From Conexibacter stalactiti (GTDB lineage Bacteria > Actinomycetota > Thermoleophilia > Solirubrobacterales > Solirubrobacteraceae): a stretch of 64,000 nucleotides of DNA. The notes beneath the pieces were generated by a model. The model searched no databases and was not told the origin of the DNA. It saw only the letters and a list, made by a program, of their open reading frames with translations. The stretch's first letter is position 1. The number at the start of each line of letters is the position of its first letter. Both the position numbers and the translations under genes were made by a program. This document shows positions 8,529 through 16,506 of this stretch, piece after piece. Where the stretch lies: NCBI RefSeq assembly GCF_035967765.1, contig NZ_JAYWIT010000013.1; one strand, written 5' to 3'.

Positions 8529-9205
8529 GCGCCGCTTCGGAGCATTCCAGCGCGGCCGGCGACGGCCGCATCGAGGCGATCGTCTCGGACTTCGGCGGCG
8601 TTCTGACGACGCCGCTGATGCACGCCTTCGCGGCGCTGCAGACGGCGCAGGGCATACCGCTGGAGCAGTTCGGCAAGGGGATGGCGCGCGCGGCCGAGCT
8701 GGCCGGCGGCGTGCAGCCGCTGTTCGAGCTGGAGAAGGGCACGATCAGCGAGGCGCAGTTCACCGCTCAGCTGAGCGCGGCGATGAGCGACGTGCTCGGT
8801 CGCGACGTCGACTTCGACGGCTTCGGCGACGCCTTCTTCGCGGCCCTGCATCCCAATGAGGAGCTGTTCGCCTACTTGCGCGAGCTGCACGGCCGCGGCT
8901 ACCGGATGGCGATCCTCACCAACAACGTGCGCGAGTGGGAGCCGCTGTGGCGCGCGATGCTGCCGATCGACGAGATCTTCGAGCTGGTCGTCGACTCAGC
9001 GTTCGTCGGCATGCGCAAGCCCGACCCGGCGATCTACGAGCTGCTGCTCTCGAGACTTGGTCTGCCGGCGAGCGCGACCGTCTTCGTCGACGACCTGCAG
9101 GTCAACTGCGAGGCGGCCGGGGCGCTCGGGATGAACGCGGTGCAGTTCCTCTCGACCGAGCAGACGATCGCCGACGTCGAAGCGCTGCTCGACGGCTCCT
9201 CCTAG
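8525..9205 (+). CDS. HAD-superfamily hydrolase
   Basis: The 226-aa protein is related to HAD phosphatases of the epoxide-hydrolase N-terminal type. Motif I reads IVSDFGGVLTTP: the nucleophile Asp is present and the usual second Asp is replaced by Gly, as is common in this subgroup. Motif II is ILTNN, motif III is GMRKPDPAIYELLL, and motif IV is VFVDDLQVNCEAAGALGM. A helical cap follows motif I. The ATG at 8525 overlaps the previous stop (ATGA) and fits the family length better than an earlier in-frame start. It is the last gene of the fxsA operon. The substrate is unknown. Confidence 0.88.
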   Translation: MSAASEHSSAAGDGRIEAIVSDFGGVLTTPLMHAFAALQTAQGIPLEQFGKGMARAAELAGGVQPLFELEKGTISEAQFTAQLSAAMSDVLGRDVDFDGFGDAFFAALHPNEELFAYLRELHGRGYRMAILTNNVREWEPLWRAMLPIDEIFELVVDSAFVGMRKPDPAIYELLLSRLGLPASATVFVDDLQVNCEAAGALGMNAVQFLSTEQTIADVEALLDGSS

Positions 9206-9259
9206 CGTGACGGCGCGTCGTTCACGCGCCCGTGCGCGGCGGCCCTGCGGCGCGCCGGG

Positions 9260-9715
9260 CTAGTTCTCGGAGCCGAGCCGGTCCCAGCAGTAGAGCTCGA
9301 CGCACTCCTGCGCAAGCTCGCGGCAGCGCTGCTCCGACAGGAACGGCAGCACCATCTCCAGCGACTGCTCCTCGGCGACGCCGGCGTCGAACGCCTCCTC
9401 GCCGCGGAAGCCAGCGGCGATCTTCAGCGCCTCGCGGCGGTTCTCCCCGAGCGACGGGAAGACGTTGACGAGGAACTCCTTGTTGGCGATCGGATGACCG
9501 ACCTCCAGCGACGCGTGCCAGGCGGCGAGCATCGAGAGGTCGTGCTCGTCGAGGTCGGCGACGGCCTTCGCGTAGTGCGAGTCGAGATCGGGCTCCGGGA
9601 TCTCGTCGACCCAGGCCCGCACAACTTCTCCGAGCAGCTGTCGACGCGCCTCCCGGCCCACGGAATTGGCAATCACGCGAATAGCATTCTGCGGCTCGAT
9701 GAAGCAGAGGGACAT
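9260..9715 (-). CDS. hypothetical cytoplasmic protein
   Basis: This 151-aa acidic, helix-rich protein belongs to no family I recognise. It has no signal peptide or membrane segment. The C-terminus contains two Cys residues (RCRELAQECVELYCWD, with three Cys in all). The ATG at 9715 has a GGAG 8 nt upstream. Upstream is the XRE gene and its palindromic site (9823-9838) in divergent orientation, so this gene may be part of the same regulatory unit. It is convergent with the HAD gene. Confidence 0.7.
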   Translation of the reverse strand: MSLCFIEPQNAIRVIANSVGREARRQLLGEVVRAWVDEIPEPDLDSHYAKAVADLDEHDLSMLAAWHASLEVGHPIANKEFLVNVFPSLGENRREALKIAAGFRGEEAFDAGVAEEQSLEMVLPFLSEQRCRELAQECVELYCWDRLGSEN

Positions 9716-9804
9716 CGGGGCTCCTGCGTCGTCACAGATCGAGGAACTGATCGTGCAGGACTGTACGGCTCGGTGCAGACGGCAAAACTTTCAAGCTGTG
9801 AGAA

Positions 9805-9834
9805 TTGCCACTATCACTACCCACGACGTAAATG
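9805..9834 (+). promoter_or_regulatory. promoter of the XRE regulator, overlapped by an operator
   Basis: A TTGCCA (9805-9810) is followed by an 18-bp spacer and TAAATG (9829-9834). The ACGAC-N6-GTCGT palindrome at 9823-9838 covers the -10. That arrangement is expected for autorepression. Confidence 0.5.
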
Positions 9835-9838
9835 TCGT
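9823..9838. promoter_or_regulatory. operator-like palindrome 1 (ACGAC-N6-GTCGT)
   Basis: The half-sites ACGAC (9823-9827) and GTCGT (9834-9838) are separated by 6 bp. The same arrangement recurs at 10175-10190, on the other side of the XRE gene. Two identical half-site pairs flanking a regulator gene make these likely binding sites for its product. Confidence 0.6.
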
Positions 9839-9872
9839 TGCAGAACCAGCGGCCGCAACAGAGGGTGGCGCG

Positions 9873-10139
9873 GTGCCGGATGCCACCCCTTTCCTCCGCG
9901 CGCTCGGGCGAGCGCTGCGAGAGCGTCGCGAGGAGCTGAGCCTCACCCAGGAGGCACTCTCACTGCGCACGGGCGTACCCCAACGACGGATCTGGGAGCT
10001 TGAAGCGGGGATCGGGAATCCGACCGCGCGCACGCTACTGCGCCTGGTCTCGGGGCTCGACCTCCCCTGCTCCGAGCTGTTCGCGCGCGCGGAACGAATA
10101 GCGACGCTGCCCGCGCCCTCGGCGACCGACGAGGAGTGA
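9873..10139 (+). CDS. XRE-family transcriptional regulator
   Basis: The 88-aa protein is a single Cro/C1-type helix-turn-helix domain: LGRALRERREELSLTQEALSLRTGVPQRRIWELEAGIGNPTARTLLRLV in family order. It ends in a short acidic tail with no ligand domain. A longer in-frame ORF begins at 9666, but GTG at 9873 is preferred. It has a GAGGG at 9861, and the promoter and palindrome at 9805-9838 then lie immediately upstream. The protein probably represses its own gene and the locus downstream, through the two ACGAC-N6-GTCGT sites. Confidence 0.8.
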   Translation: MPDATPFLRALGRALRERREELSLTQEALSLRTGVPQRRIWELEAGIGNPTARTLLRLVSGLDLPCSELFARAERIATLPAPSATDEE

Positions 10140-10172
10140 ACGCCGCCGCGCCCGCTTCCAATCGCACCGGTT

Positions 10173-10192
10173 TTACGACGTTTGCGTCGTAA
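10173..10192. promoter_or_regulatory. operator-like palindrome 2 (extended ACGAC-N6-GTCGT)
   Basis: Perfect 8-bp arms TTACGACG (10173-10180) and CGTCGTAA (10185-10192) surround TTTG. The core repeats the ACGAC-N6-GTCGT of the site at 9823. It lies 34 bp after the XRE stop and about 170 bp before the next gene's start, so it may control that gene. Confidence 0.6.
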
Positions 10193-10265
10193 CGCGCCGG
10201 CTGCAACCATGAGGAATGCCGGCGTTCACAAGTCGGTGGGGACCGAAGCAGGAGGCAGCAGCCAG

Positions 10266-10376
10266 ATGACGTGGGTTCGGTACGTCCCCGAAGCAGCGTC
10301 GTGCGATCGCGGGGGTCGCCGGGGCTCGGGACGCGCGCCGTGGCGCGCGCGACGGAGGTGCAGATGCGAGTCGTGA
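10266..10376 (+). CDS. possible 36-aa leader ORF
   Basis: A short frame begins with ATG 10 nt after AGGAGG (10250-10255) and overlaps the next gene's start by 13 bp. It encodes an Arg/Cys-rich peptide resembling nothing I know. The good ribosome site and the overlap suggest a translated leader coupled to the 121-aa gene, but the codon pattern alone does not prove translation. Confidence 0.28.
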   Translation: MTWVRYVPEAASCDRGGRRGSGRAPWRARRRCRCES

Positions 10377-10729
10377 CGGAACAGCACGAGAGCGACGGCG
10401 CGTCCGGCGAAGCCGACGCGACGATCACGTCCGCGGTCGAGCGCGGACTGTTCAAGTCCGCGTTGGACTTCTACGGTGCCGCCGAGGCGGTGATCGACTA
10501 CCGCGGGCTCGACCGTCCGAGGCTGCGCTTCGACCTCGAACGGCTCCAGAGCGTGCGCGCCGCGATGGGCGCGCTCGAACGGCGGATCGAGATCGCCCGC
10601 CGCGCCGGGCTTTCGACCGAGCAGATCGTCGGCATCACGCGACTGGACCCGGAGATGGTCGAGCGGATCGTCGCGCGCCAGCGCGAGCGGGCGGCGCTGG
10701 TCGACGAGCCCGCAGCGCTGGTGGAGTGA
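10364..10729 (+). CDS. hypothetical protein with HTH-like C-terminus
   Basis: The 121-aa protein has no known family. It begins with an acidic, low-complexity stretch, then forms helices. A segment near its end (ARRAGLSTEQIVGITRLDPE) has the spacing of a helix-turn-helix, followed by a basic helix. The ATG at 10364 has GGAGG 5 nt upstream, and longer in-frame extensions are Arg-rich and unconvincing. The gene follows the XRE regulator and palindrome 2, so it is a candidate target. DNA binding is inference only. Confidence 0.65.
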   Translation: MRVVTEQHESDGASGEADATITSAVERGLFKSALDFYGAAEAVIDYRGLDRPRLRFDLERLQSVRAAMGALERRIEIARRAGLSTEQIVGITRLDPEMVERIVARQRERAALVDEPAALVE

Positions 10730-10731
10730 GC

Positions 10732-10756
10732 CGGCGGGGCGCCACGCGCCCCGCCG
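10732..10756. terminator. bidirectional intrinsic terminator
   Basis: A perfect 10-bp stem, CGGCGGGGCG (10732-10741) with CGCCCCGCCG (10747-10756), closes a 5-nt loop. It sits exactly between convergent genes that end at 10729 and 10776. There is no U-run, as is common at this GC content. Confidence 0.7.
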
Positions 10757-10775
10757 TCCTCCCCGCGGCCGGCCC

Positions 10776-12908
10776 TCACTCGGCCGCCAGCATGACCGGC
10801 ACCGATCGCGAGGTGGTCGTGACGAACGGGTAGCGGCCCTGTTGCGGGACGAGCGCGCGGAAGGCGAACCGACCGCTGATCGCGCGGAAGCGGTAGCTGG
10901 TGCGCCAGGCGCCGCCGCGGTTGGTCCGGATCGTGCGGAAGGTCCGCCAGCCCCAGCCCTGTTGATAGCCCTGCAGCGTGACGAGCAGCCCGCCGGCGGG
11001 GATCGAGCCGCCGCCAGCGCGGCCGCTGATCGTCACCGTCCGCCGGGCGCCGAGGATCCGCCGGTCGGTCTTGATCGTGAGCGGCGCCAGCACGTCGATC
11101 GAGACGGTGTTCGAGGCGCGGAAGGCGTCGCTGTCGCCGAACGGGAAGTAGGTCACTCTGACCGTACGGCTCGGGCCGCCTGGAAGCGTCTGCGTGAAGC
11201 GGCCACCGGGTCCGGTCCGCACGAGGCCGCGCGCGACCCAGCGCCGGCCGGCGACGCGGTGCAGCAGGTTCAGCCGGGCGCCCTCGATCGCTCTGCCAGT
11301 GCCGTCGGTGAGCCGGCCGACGACGGTCCAGCGCCGGTTGATCGCCGACCGCACGCGCGTGGCGGAGCCGCCGCCGGCGCGTCGCAACGCGAGCGTGACG
11401 CGCGCCCGCGCGGATGCCCCTCTGCCGTTGGGCGCGCGACCGGCCTGGTCGCCGAGCGGGTTCTGAAGGGTGGGGATGCCGGCGACGCCGCCAGCTCCAC
11501 CGCCAGCGCTGCCGCTGCCGCCGCCGCTCGCGCCCGCGCCGGGTCCGCCTGAGCCACCCGGTGCGGCGCCACCGTCACCGGTTCCGCCTCTGTCCCCGTT
11601 GTCGGTCGGGTCGCCCGGTCTGGGACTGCCGCCGGGCGCGGTCCTCCCCTCCGCGTCGGCGACGAGGTCGCTCGGGGCGGAGCGCGCGACGGCGCTGCCG
11701 CTGGAGTTGCCGGCGACGACCTCGGCGACGAGGCGGTGGTACGCGTCGGCGGCGATCGGCGAGTGCTGCGGTCCGCTCGCGCCGACGATCGCGGCGCAGT
11801 TCGCGCCGGCCGCATCGCAGCGCAGCCAGCGGTACTCGAAGGCGTCCGGTGCGCCGTCCCACCCGCCGGCGTCGGTGGACACAAGGCCGCCGATGCGCGG
11901 ATCCCCGCCAAGCCACGGCGCGCTGATCGAGATCGGCGCGTTGTGACTTGTGACCGTGCGCTGCACCACCGCGGATTGATTGCCCGCAGCGTCCTCCACC
12001 CGGAGCGCGATCGTGTGCGTCCCGTCGGTGAGCGCCGCCGAGTCGAACTCCACGCTTCCTGCCACCATCAACGGGCACGGCAGCGGCGCGGCGAACTCGT
12101 ACGGATCCGCCGTCTCGGGCTCCACATCCCCGCATCTGCCGCCGTTCTCGTCGACGACCTCCCGCGTCACCTCCGCGCCGTCGACCTCCAGTATCGACCG
12201 ATAGACCCCGCCGCCCGCATCGGCGGCGTCGAACCCGATCCCCACCACCCCGCGCACTCTCGCCGCACCCCAGCTGCTCGTGAGTGTCGGTGCAAGGACG
12301 TCGCGGAGTTGGAATGTCGCGCGGTCGATTGTGAGGGTTGGCCGGGACGGCCCGCACAGGTTGACACCAAGGTGGAGCCAACATTGGAGGCGGAAACTCA
12401 CCGAATCCCATGGCAGCGCGTCGACTGGAAGTTCACGGTCCGACGAGCCACTCTCGGCTCTGACCCCGTAGTCAGGTATGAGGAGTTCCAACTGGTTGTT
12501 CTCGGTGTCGTCGCCGTGCCAGGCGTCATATGTGTACGGGCGGCCGTACAAACCTGCGACCACGGGCCAGTCGAGCGCGAAGCTGCGCAGGACTGACGCC
12601 GACTCGATCCGTGTGTTCGAGGCAGACGTGAACGTAAGCCCGATCGTCGTGCCGACGGAAACAGGCAATTGAAGATCACCGAATCTCAGTGCCAACGGAA
12701 CCGACGGCGAACCGCAGCGCTCCGCGTTCCCGACATCTCGGCCTTGCTCTGGTTCTTGCATTTCTCCTCTCCACCCCTCCGCTCCCACCCAGGTGCCACT
12801 TGGGGTTCTGCAGCTGTGGACGGTGTACGTCGCCGCGTCGGCTGCGGGTGGGTGGAGGAGCAGGAGCGACAACAGCAAGAGAAGCGGGACGGACTTGGTT
12901 GTGAGCAT
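10776..12908 (-). CDS. large secreted Gly-rich protein with Ig-like segments
   Basis: The 710-aa product is exported. Its N-terminus is LTTKSVPLLLLLSLLLLHP followed by an AADAA cleavage region. The N-terminal half is beta-rich with scattered Cys pairs and an Ig-like stretch (DGTHTIALRVEDAAGNQS). Residues about 423-500 form a Gly/Ser/Pro linker, and the last 200 are two repeated beta domains ending in TTTSRSVPVMLAAE. There is no sortase motif or membrane anchor. The ATG has GAGG 8 nt upstream. It begins 23 bp after the stop of the ECF sigma-ZAS gene, so the sigma factor and this surface protein are co-transcribed. The function is unknown; a structural or adhesive role is plausible. Confidence 0.8.
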   Translation of the reverse strand: MLTTKSVPLLLLLSLLLLHPPAADAATYTVHSCRTPSGTWVGAEGWRGEMQEPEQGRDVGNAERCGSPSVPLALRFGDLQLPVSVGTTIGLTFTSASNTRIESASVLRSFALDWPVVAGLYGRPYTYDAWHGDDTENNQLELLIPDYGVRAESGSSDRELPVDALPWDSVSFRLQCWLHLGVNLCGPSRPTLTIDRATFQLRDVLAPTLTSSWGAARVRGVVGIGFDAADAGGGVYRSILEVDGAEVTREVVDENGGRCGDVEPETADPYEFAAPLPCPLMVAGSVEFDSAALTDGTHTIALRVEDAAGNQSAVVQRTVTSHNAPISISAPWLGGDPRIGGLVSTDAGGWDGAPDAFEYRWLRCDAAGANCAAIVGASGPQHSPIAADAYHRLVAEVVAGNSSGSAVARSAPSDLVADAEGRTAPGGSPRPGDPTDNGDRGGTGDGGAAPGGSGGPGAGASGGGSGSAGGGAGGVAGIPTLQNPLGDQAGRAPNGRGASARARVTLALRRAGGGSATRVRSAINRRWTVVGRLTDGTGRAIEGARLNLLHRVAGRRWVARGLVRTGPGGRFTQTLPGGPSRTVRVTYFPFGDSDAFRASNTVSIDVLAPLTIKTDRRILGARRTVTISGRAGGGSIPAGGLLVTLQGYQQGWGWRTFRTIRTNRGGAWRTSYRFRAISGRFAFRALVPQQGRYPFVTTTSRSVPVMLAAE

Positions 12909-12931
12909 GGCGTGACCTCGTGGTCGGGTTG

Positions 12932-14464
12932 TCAGAAGCCGCCGAACTCGCCGCCGGGTGCGGCGACGGACGACGGGGACTGCTGGGCGTCGTGGCTGGG
13001 CTGTGGGTCGAAGGCCGGCGGGGTCGCGGGCGCGGCCGCGGGCTGGCGGGCCGGGGCGGCGGTCGGCTCGCGGGCGGGTGCGGGAGCGGCGGTGCCTCCG
13101 GCGGTGGACGTCGACTCGTGGGGTCGCCTCGACTGGGCCTCGGTTGCGCCGCTCGCAGCGCTCGCGGGCAGCTCCTCGCTGCTCGCGTTCGCGGGTGCTC
13201 GGAAGGCGGGGCGCGCGGCGAGCTGCGCCGCGCCGGCAGTTGCGATCGCCGACCCTCTGGACACCGCGGCGGCGTACTCGGCCGGGCCGCGAACGCTCGC
13301 CGACGGCGACAGCTGCAACTGCTCCAGCGCGAACTCGCCGGGCAGTGAGCCTGCTGACGCGAACGCCGCCTCGCCAGGGACGGAGGACGACCCGCCTCCC
13401 GCCGTCCCAGGACCGCTCGCCGGCCGCGACGCTGACGAGGGCAGCGATGCGGACGCGGGGATCGGTCCGGCAACGGCGGGGACCGTGGCAGCCGTGGAGG
13501 CGGCGACGTGCGGTGGGCGTGCTCTCTCGACGCCCGCCGTCGCGGCCTGCTCGATCGCCGCACCCCCGCCGGCGACCGCCACCGTCGAGGCGGCCACAGC
13601 GGCGAGCTTGGTGCCGGGCAGGGCGTCGATCGCACCGTGGACCCGCAGCACCGACACCCCGGCCCGATCGAGCAGCGTGTGCAGCAGACCGTCGAGGTGC
13701 CGGCCGATGCCGATGCCGCCGCCCGCGCCCGTCCCCGCCGCGACGACCACCGGCAGCAGCTCGACCGGCAGCAGCGCGCCGACCTGGCCGGGCGCGGCGT
13801 GGAAGCCGCGCAGCGTCGCCCGGCAGCCGGTGCACGCGCGCAGGTGCGGGCGCAACTCGGCCAGCTCGCTCGCGCCGGCCTCGCCGTCGGCGAAGCGGGA
13901 CAGCACCGGGAGCCAGCGGGCGCACTCGGCACCGGACTCGATCGCGTGCAGCCGCGCCAGCAGCGCGCGCCGGCCCTCGGTGACCGCGCGGTTGCATCTC
14001 GTGTACGTCCACGAGGTCCGCTCGCAGATCTCACGATATGAGAGCCCCTCAGCGCGCAGCGCGAGCGCGGTCAGCTCCTGCGGCTTGAGGCCGCGCAGCG
14101 CCTCGGCCGTGTGCGCGAGCCGCTCGAACCGCTCGACGCGCTCAGCCGGGTCGACCGCCGCGCCGTCGCCGTTGCGATCGTCGTCGAGCGGCCCCTTGCC
14201 GAGCATCCGCTCGCGCTCGGCCCGCACTGCCAGCGCCTCATGCCGCAGAACGGTCCGCAGCCAGCTCAGCACGTTGACGGGCGGCGTGCCGCGCATGCGC
14301 AGCACGAGCTTCTCCAGCGCCCGCTGGTAGGCGTCCTGCGCGTCGTCCGCGCAGATCGAGAAGCGGCGCGCGAAGCGCAGCAGCTCCCCCGCGTGCTCAC
14401 GCACCAGCGCGAGCACCAGCTCATCCCCTCCGACGCCCCCGCGCCGGATCGGCGACCTTCTCAT
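12932..14464 (-). CDS. ECF sigma factor with built-in ZAS-type zinc motif and long C-terminal extension
   Basis: The 510-aa product starts with sigma region 2 (FARRFSICADDAQDAYQRAL, about 28-47). Region 4 follows (GLKPQELTALALRAEGLSYR, then a recognition helix near WTYTRCNRAVTEGRRALL). After about residue 195 comes HLRACTGC, the HxxxCxxC signature of zinc-binding anti-sigma domains. Two hydrophobic stretches follow (about 225-250 and 280-300) and then about 200 residues of Pro/Ala/Ser-rich sequence. This reads as sigma factor, anti-sigma zinc motif, membrane helix and extracytoplasmic tail in one polypeptide. The ATG at 14464 has a GGGGAAGG ribosome site. The next gene encodes the large secreted protein. 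Confidence 0.85.
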   Translation of the reverse strand: MRRSPIRRGGVGGDELVLALVREHAGELLRFARRFSICADDAQDAYQRALEKLVLRMRGTPPVNVLSWLRTVLRHEALAVRAERERMLGKGPLDDDRNGDGAAVDPAERVERFERLAHTAEALRGLKPQELTALALRAEGLSYREICERTSWTYTRCNRAVTEGRRALLARLHAIESGAECARWLPVLSRFADGEAGASELAELRPHLRACTGCRATLRGFHAAPGQVGALLPVELLPVVVAAGTGAGGGIGIGRHLDGLLHTLLDRAGVSVLRVHGAIDALPGTKLAAVAASTVAVAGGGAAIEQAATAGVERARPPHVAASTAATVPAVAGPIPASASLPSSASRPASGPGTAGGGSSSVPGEAAFASAGSLPGEFALEQLQLSPSASVRGPAEYAAAVSRGSAIATAGAAQLAARPAFRAPANASSEELPASAASGATEAQSRRPHESTSTAGGTAAPAPAREPTAAPARQPAAAPATPPAFDPQPSHDAQQSPSSVAAPGGEFGGF

Positions 14465-14772
14465 CGTCGTCCTTCCCCTGGCTTTTCGCGTCGGAGCCGA
14501 GTGCGACCGCGCCAAGCTCCGTACACGCGCTGTCATCGGCCGCCAGAGCCAGGAGAGGCTGTTGTTCTCCCCACTTGGAAGAACCAATTGCCGCAAATAG
14601 CGGACTTTTACAACATGAGACGAATCTGTTTACGGACGAATGTTCGTCGTGATTACGGAGTTATGCGCACCGGAAGCAGGTCCGGTGCGCGAGAGCCGGC
14701 GCAAGGCGAGCGAGGTTGCGCGCAGGCGCGCGACGACGCGATGCGTCGCTGATGGCGCGAGGCCGCGGGGTG
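14465..14772. other. 308-bp non-coding region upstream of the ECF sigma gene
   Basis: This stretch is less GC-rich than its surroundings, especially 14580-14665. It holds two inverted repeats: CCGC-N5-GCGG (about 14591-14603) and a perfect GACGAA-TG-TTCGTC (14635-14648). No open frame here looks real. It presumably carries the ECF promoter and a regulator site. Confidence 0.5.
14635..14648. promoter_or_regulatory. perfect 14-bp palindrome upstream of the ECF sigma gene
   Basis: GACGAA (14635-14640) and TTCGTC (14643-14648) flank TG. The site lies about 170 bp upstream of the sigma gene and 125 bp beyond the 3' end of the zinc-motif protein gene. It could be an operator. Confidence 0.35.
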
Positions 14773-15780
14773 CTACAGCCGCAGCGCGCTCGCCGCGCGC
14801 GTGTACGCGTCGGCGTCGGGCTCGGCATCCGGGACGCCAAGCGTCGCACGGCCGGGCAGCAGCGGCCCGCCGAGCTGGCGGAGAGGCGGACGGGCCCAAT
14901 TCCACAGCCCCACGTCGAGCGCCTCGATCGGCAGCTCGCTCGCCTCGGCAAGGTCGGCGGCGCGTCTCTCCAGCAGCAGCGTGTCGCCGATCCCGAAGAC
15001 GCGCTTGGCGGCGACGGTCGTCTCGTCGTCCCCGCCGACCGCGAGGTTGTGAGCACTCAGCTCGTAGACGCCGAGGCGGCCGAGCGTGACGAGCAGGTCA
15101 TAGCGCGCATCGCGCGAGAAGCCCTTCACCGCGAGCCGCTCGAAGAGGCGCTGGAAACGGCGGGCGGGCGTCCACACGCTCTCGCCGGTGAACGCCTGCT
15201 CCTGAGAGCCCGAGCGCGCGACCCAGGCGCGATAGGCCTCGATCGTCTGCGTCCCTCTCGCCGGCGTGTGCGAGGTGCGCGGGCCGAGCTCGACGCCGTT
15301 CAGATCGGGCAGCTCGCCCGATGCCCAAGTCGTGCGGACGGCGTCGATCGCGCCGAACGGGTCGTCACCATCGAGCGGGCCGATGTAGGCGATCTGGAAG
15401 GCGAGCCAGGTCGCCTCCTCGAGGTCGCTCTCACCGGCGACGTCGGCGAAGAGGCCGGTCGGCGCGGCGGCCAGCGTCGCGAGGCGCCCGACGGCGAAGG
15501 CCAGCTCCTCGGCGAGCCGCTCGGCGTCGGCGGTCGCTCTGATGCCGGGCACGAGCGTCGAGGCGTAGCCGTCGGCGCCGGCGCGCGCGACGCGGCGGAC
15601 TCTGAGGTCGTTGTTGGTCGCGCGGCTGCGCGCCGTTCTGCTCGTCGTGCGCTCTTTGCGCGTGACGTGGCCGCCGGTGCTTCTCAGCCCGGTGCGGCGC
15701 GGCCCGGCCTTCTCCGCCTCCTCACGAGCGCAGATCGGGCAGTTGGCGGCGAAGCGATTGTGGCGACAGAACGACGGCAA
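14773..15780 (-). CDS. unknown protein with N-terminal Cys/His motif
   Basis: The 335-aa protein begins with a likely zinc-binding knuckle: Cys5, His7, then CPIC at 14-17 in FCRHNRFAANCPIC. A basic linker follows (residues about 20-60), then a mostly helical domain. Near the C-terminus, KRVFGIGDTLLLERRAADLA and ALDVGLWNWARP resemble the helix-hairpin-helix style of some base-modifying or glycosylase-like proteins, but I cannot name a family. The start is TTG. An earlier TTG (15792) overlaps the -10 box TATATT (15791-15796), whereas TTG 15780 lies 10 nt after it. Nucleic-acid binding is inference. Confidence 0.7.
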   Translation of the reverse strand: MPSFCRHNRFAANCPICAREEAEKAGPRRTGLRSTGGHVTRKERTTSRTARSRATNNDLRVRRVARAGADGYASTLVPGIRATADAERLAEELAFAVGRLATLAAAPTGLFADVAGESDLEEATWLAFQIAYIGPLDGDDPFGAIDAVRTTWASGELPDLNGVELGPRTSHTPARGTQTIEAYRAWVARSGSQEQAFTGESVWTPARRFQRLFERLAVKGFSRDARYDLLVTLGRLGVYELSAHNLAVGGDDETTVAAKRVFGIGDTLLLERRAADLAEASELPIEALDVGLWNWARPPLRQLGGPLLPGRATLGVPDAEPDADAYTRAASALRL

Positions 15781-15847
15781 GGCGGGGCTCAATATAGAGC
15801 GCTCGCGCGAGGCCCGCTGTCAGGTCTCGCGGACGGCCGGGCGGCGG

Positions 15848-15873
15848 CGCCCGCGCGCGGCCGCGCGCGGGCG
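15848..15873. terminator. 26-bp perfect GC palindrome, probable terminator
   Basis: The sequence is fully self-complementary over 26 bp, with 13-bp arms built from CGCCCGCGCGCGG and its complement and no loop. It lies 22 bp after the TetR stop on the minus strand, next to two copies of the 11-mer GGGCGTCGAGC. It is most simply the terminator of the FMO-TetR operon. Confidence 0.45.
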
Positions 15874-15894
15874 TCGAGCGGGCGTCGAGCGGGC

Positions 15895-16506
15895 TCAGCC
15901 GGCCAGCCGCGCGATGCCGCCGAGGAACAGCTCGCCGGCGAAGCGAGCGGTCCGTTCGACGTCGGGCTCCGGCTGCTCGATCAGCCGGATCCCCAGCTCG
16001 AAGGCGACCCCGCCCATCGCCGCGGCGAGGTAGTCGAGGTCGATCGCCGGCGGCAGCTCGATCCGCTCCGCGAGCGTGCTGAGGTCCTCGAACAGCTCGG
16101 AGATCCCCGCCTCCAGCGCCGGCGTGTCGAACATCGTCTGGACCGTCCCGGCGTTGCGCCGCAGCAGCTCGAACAGCGGCCGGTCCTCGACGATGAAGGA
16201 GAAGTAGACGTGGAAGCCGAGGTGGACGACGGCATCGAGCGTCGTCTCCTCCTGGCGCACCGCCCGCAGCCGCCGGCGCAGCTCCTGGGTGCGCTCCTCC
16301 AGCACCGCGTGAAAGACCGACGCCTTGTCCGGGAAGTAGTTGTAGAAGGTGCCCGAGGCCAGGTCGGTGCGACGTACGACGTCGCGGATCGACGCCGCGT
16401 CGTAGCCCATCTCGCTGAAGACCTCGCAGGCCGCGTCGAGGATCGCGCGGCGGTTGTGCGCCTTCGTGCGCTCGCGCTTGCCCGCAGTCGCGGCCGTCGG
16501 CGTCAT
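15895..16506 (-). CDS. TetR-family repressor
   Basis: The 203-aa protein has an N-terminal TetR HTH (RRAILDAACEVFSEMGYDAA, then IRDVVRRTDLASGTFYNYFPDK) and a helical ligand domain with a hydrophobic dimer region. The start overlaps the FMO stop by 4 bp (ATGA), so it is translationally coupled to the monooxygenase. A 22-bp palindrome in the promoter of the pair (17923-17944) is its probable operator, giving autoregulation by the monooxygenase substrate or product. The ligand is unknown. Confidence 0.92.
   Translation of the reverse strand: MTPTAATAGKRERTKAHNRRAILDAACEVFSEMGYDAASIRDVVRRTDLASGTFYNYFPDKASVFHAVLEERTQELRRRLRAVRQEETTLDAVVHLGFHVYFSFIVEDRPLFELLRRNAGTVQTMFDTPALEAGISELFEDLSTLAERIELPPAIDLDYLAAAMGGVAFELGIRLIEQPEPDVERTARFAGELFLGGIARLAG

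Noticed and set aside
10266..10376. A small leader peptide controlling the 121-aa gene.
   Set aside because: Kept only as a low-confidence feature; no repeated amino-acid or attenuator hairpin is seen.
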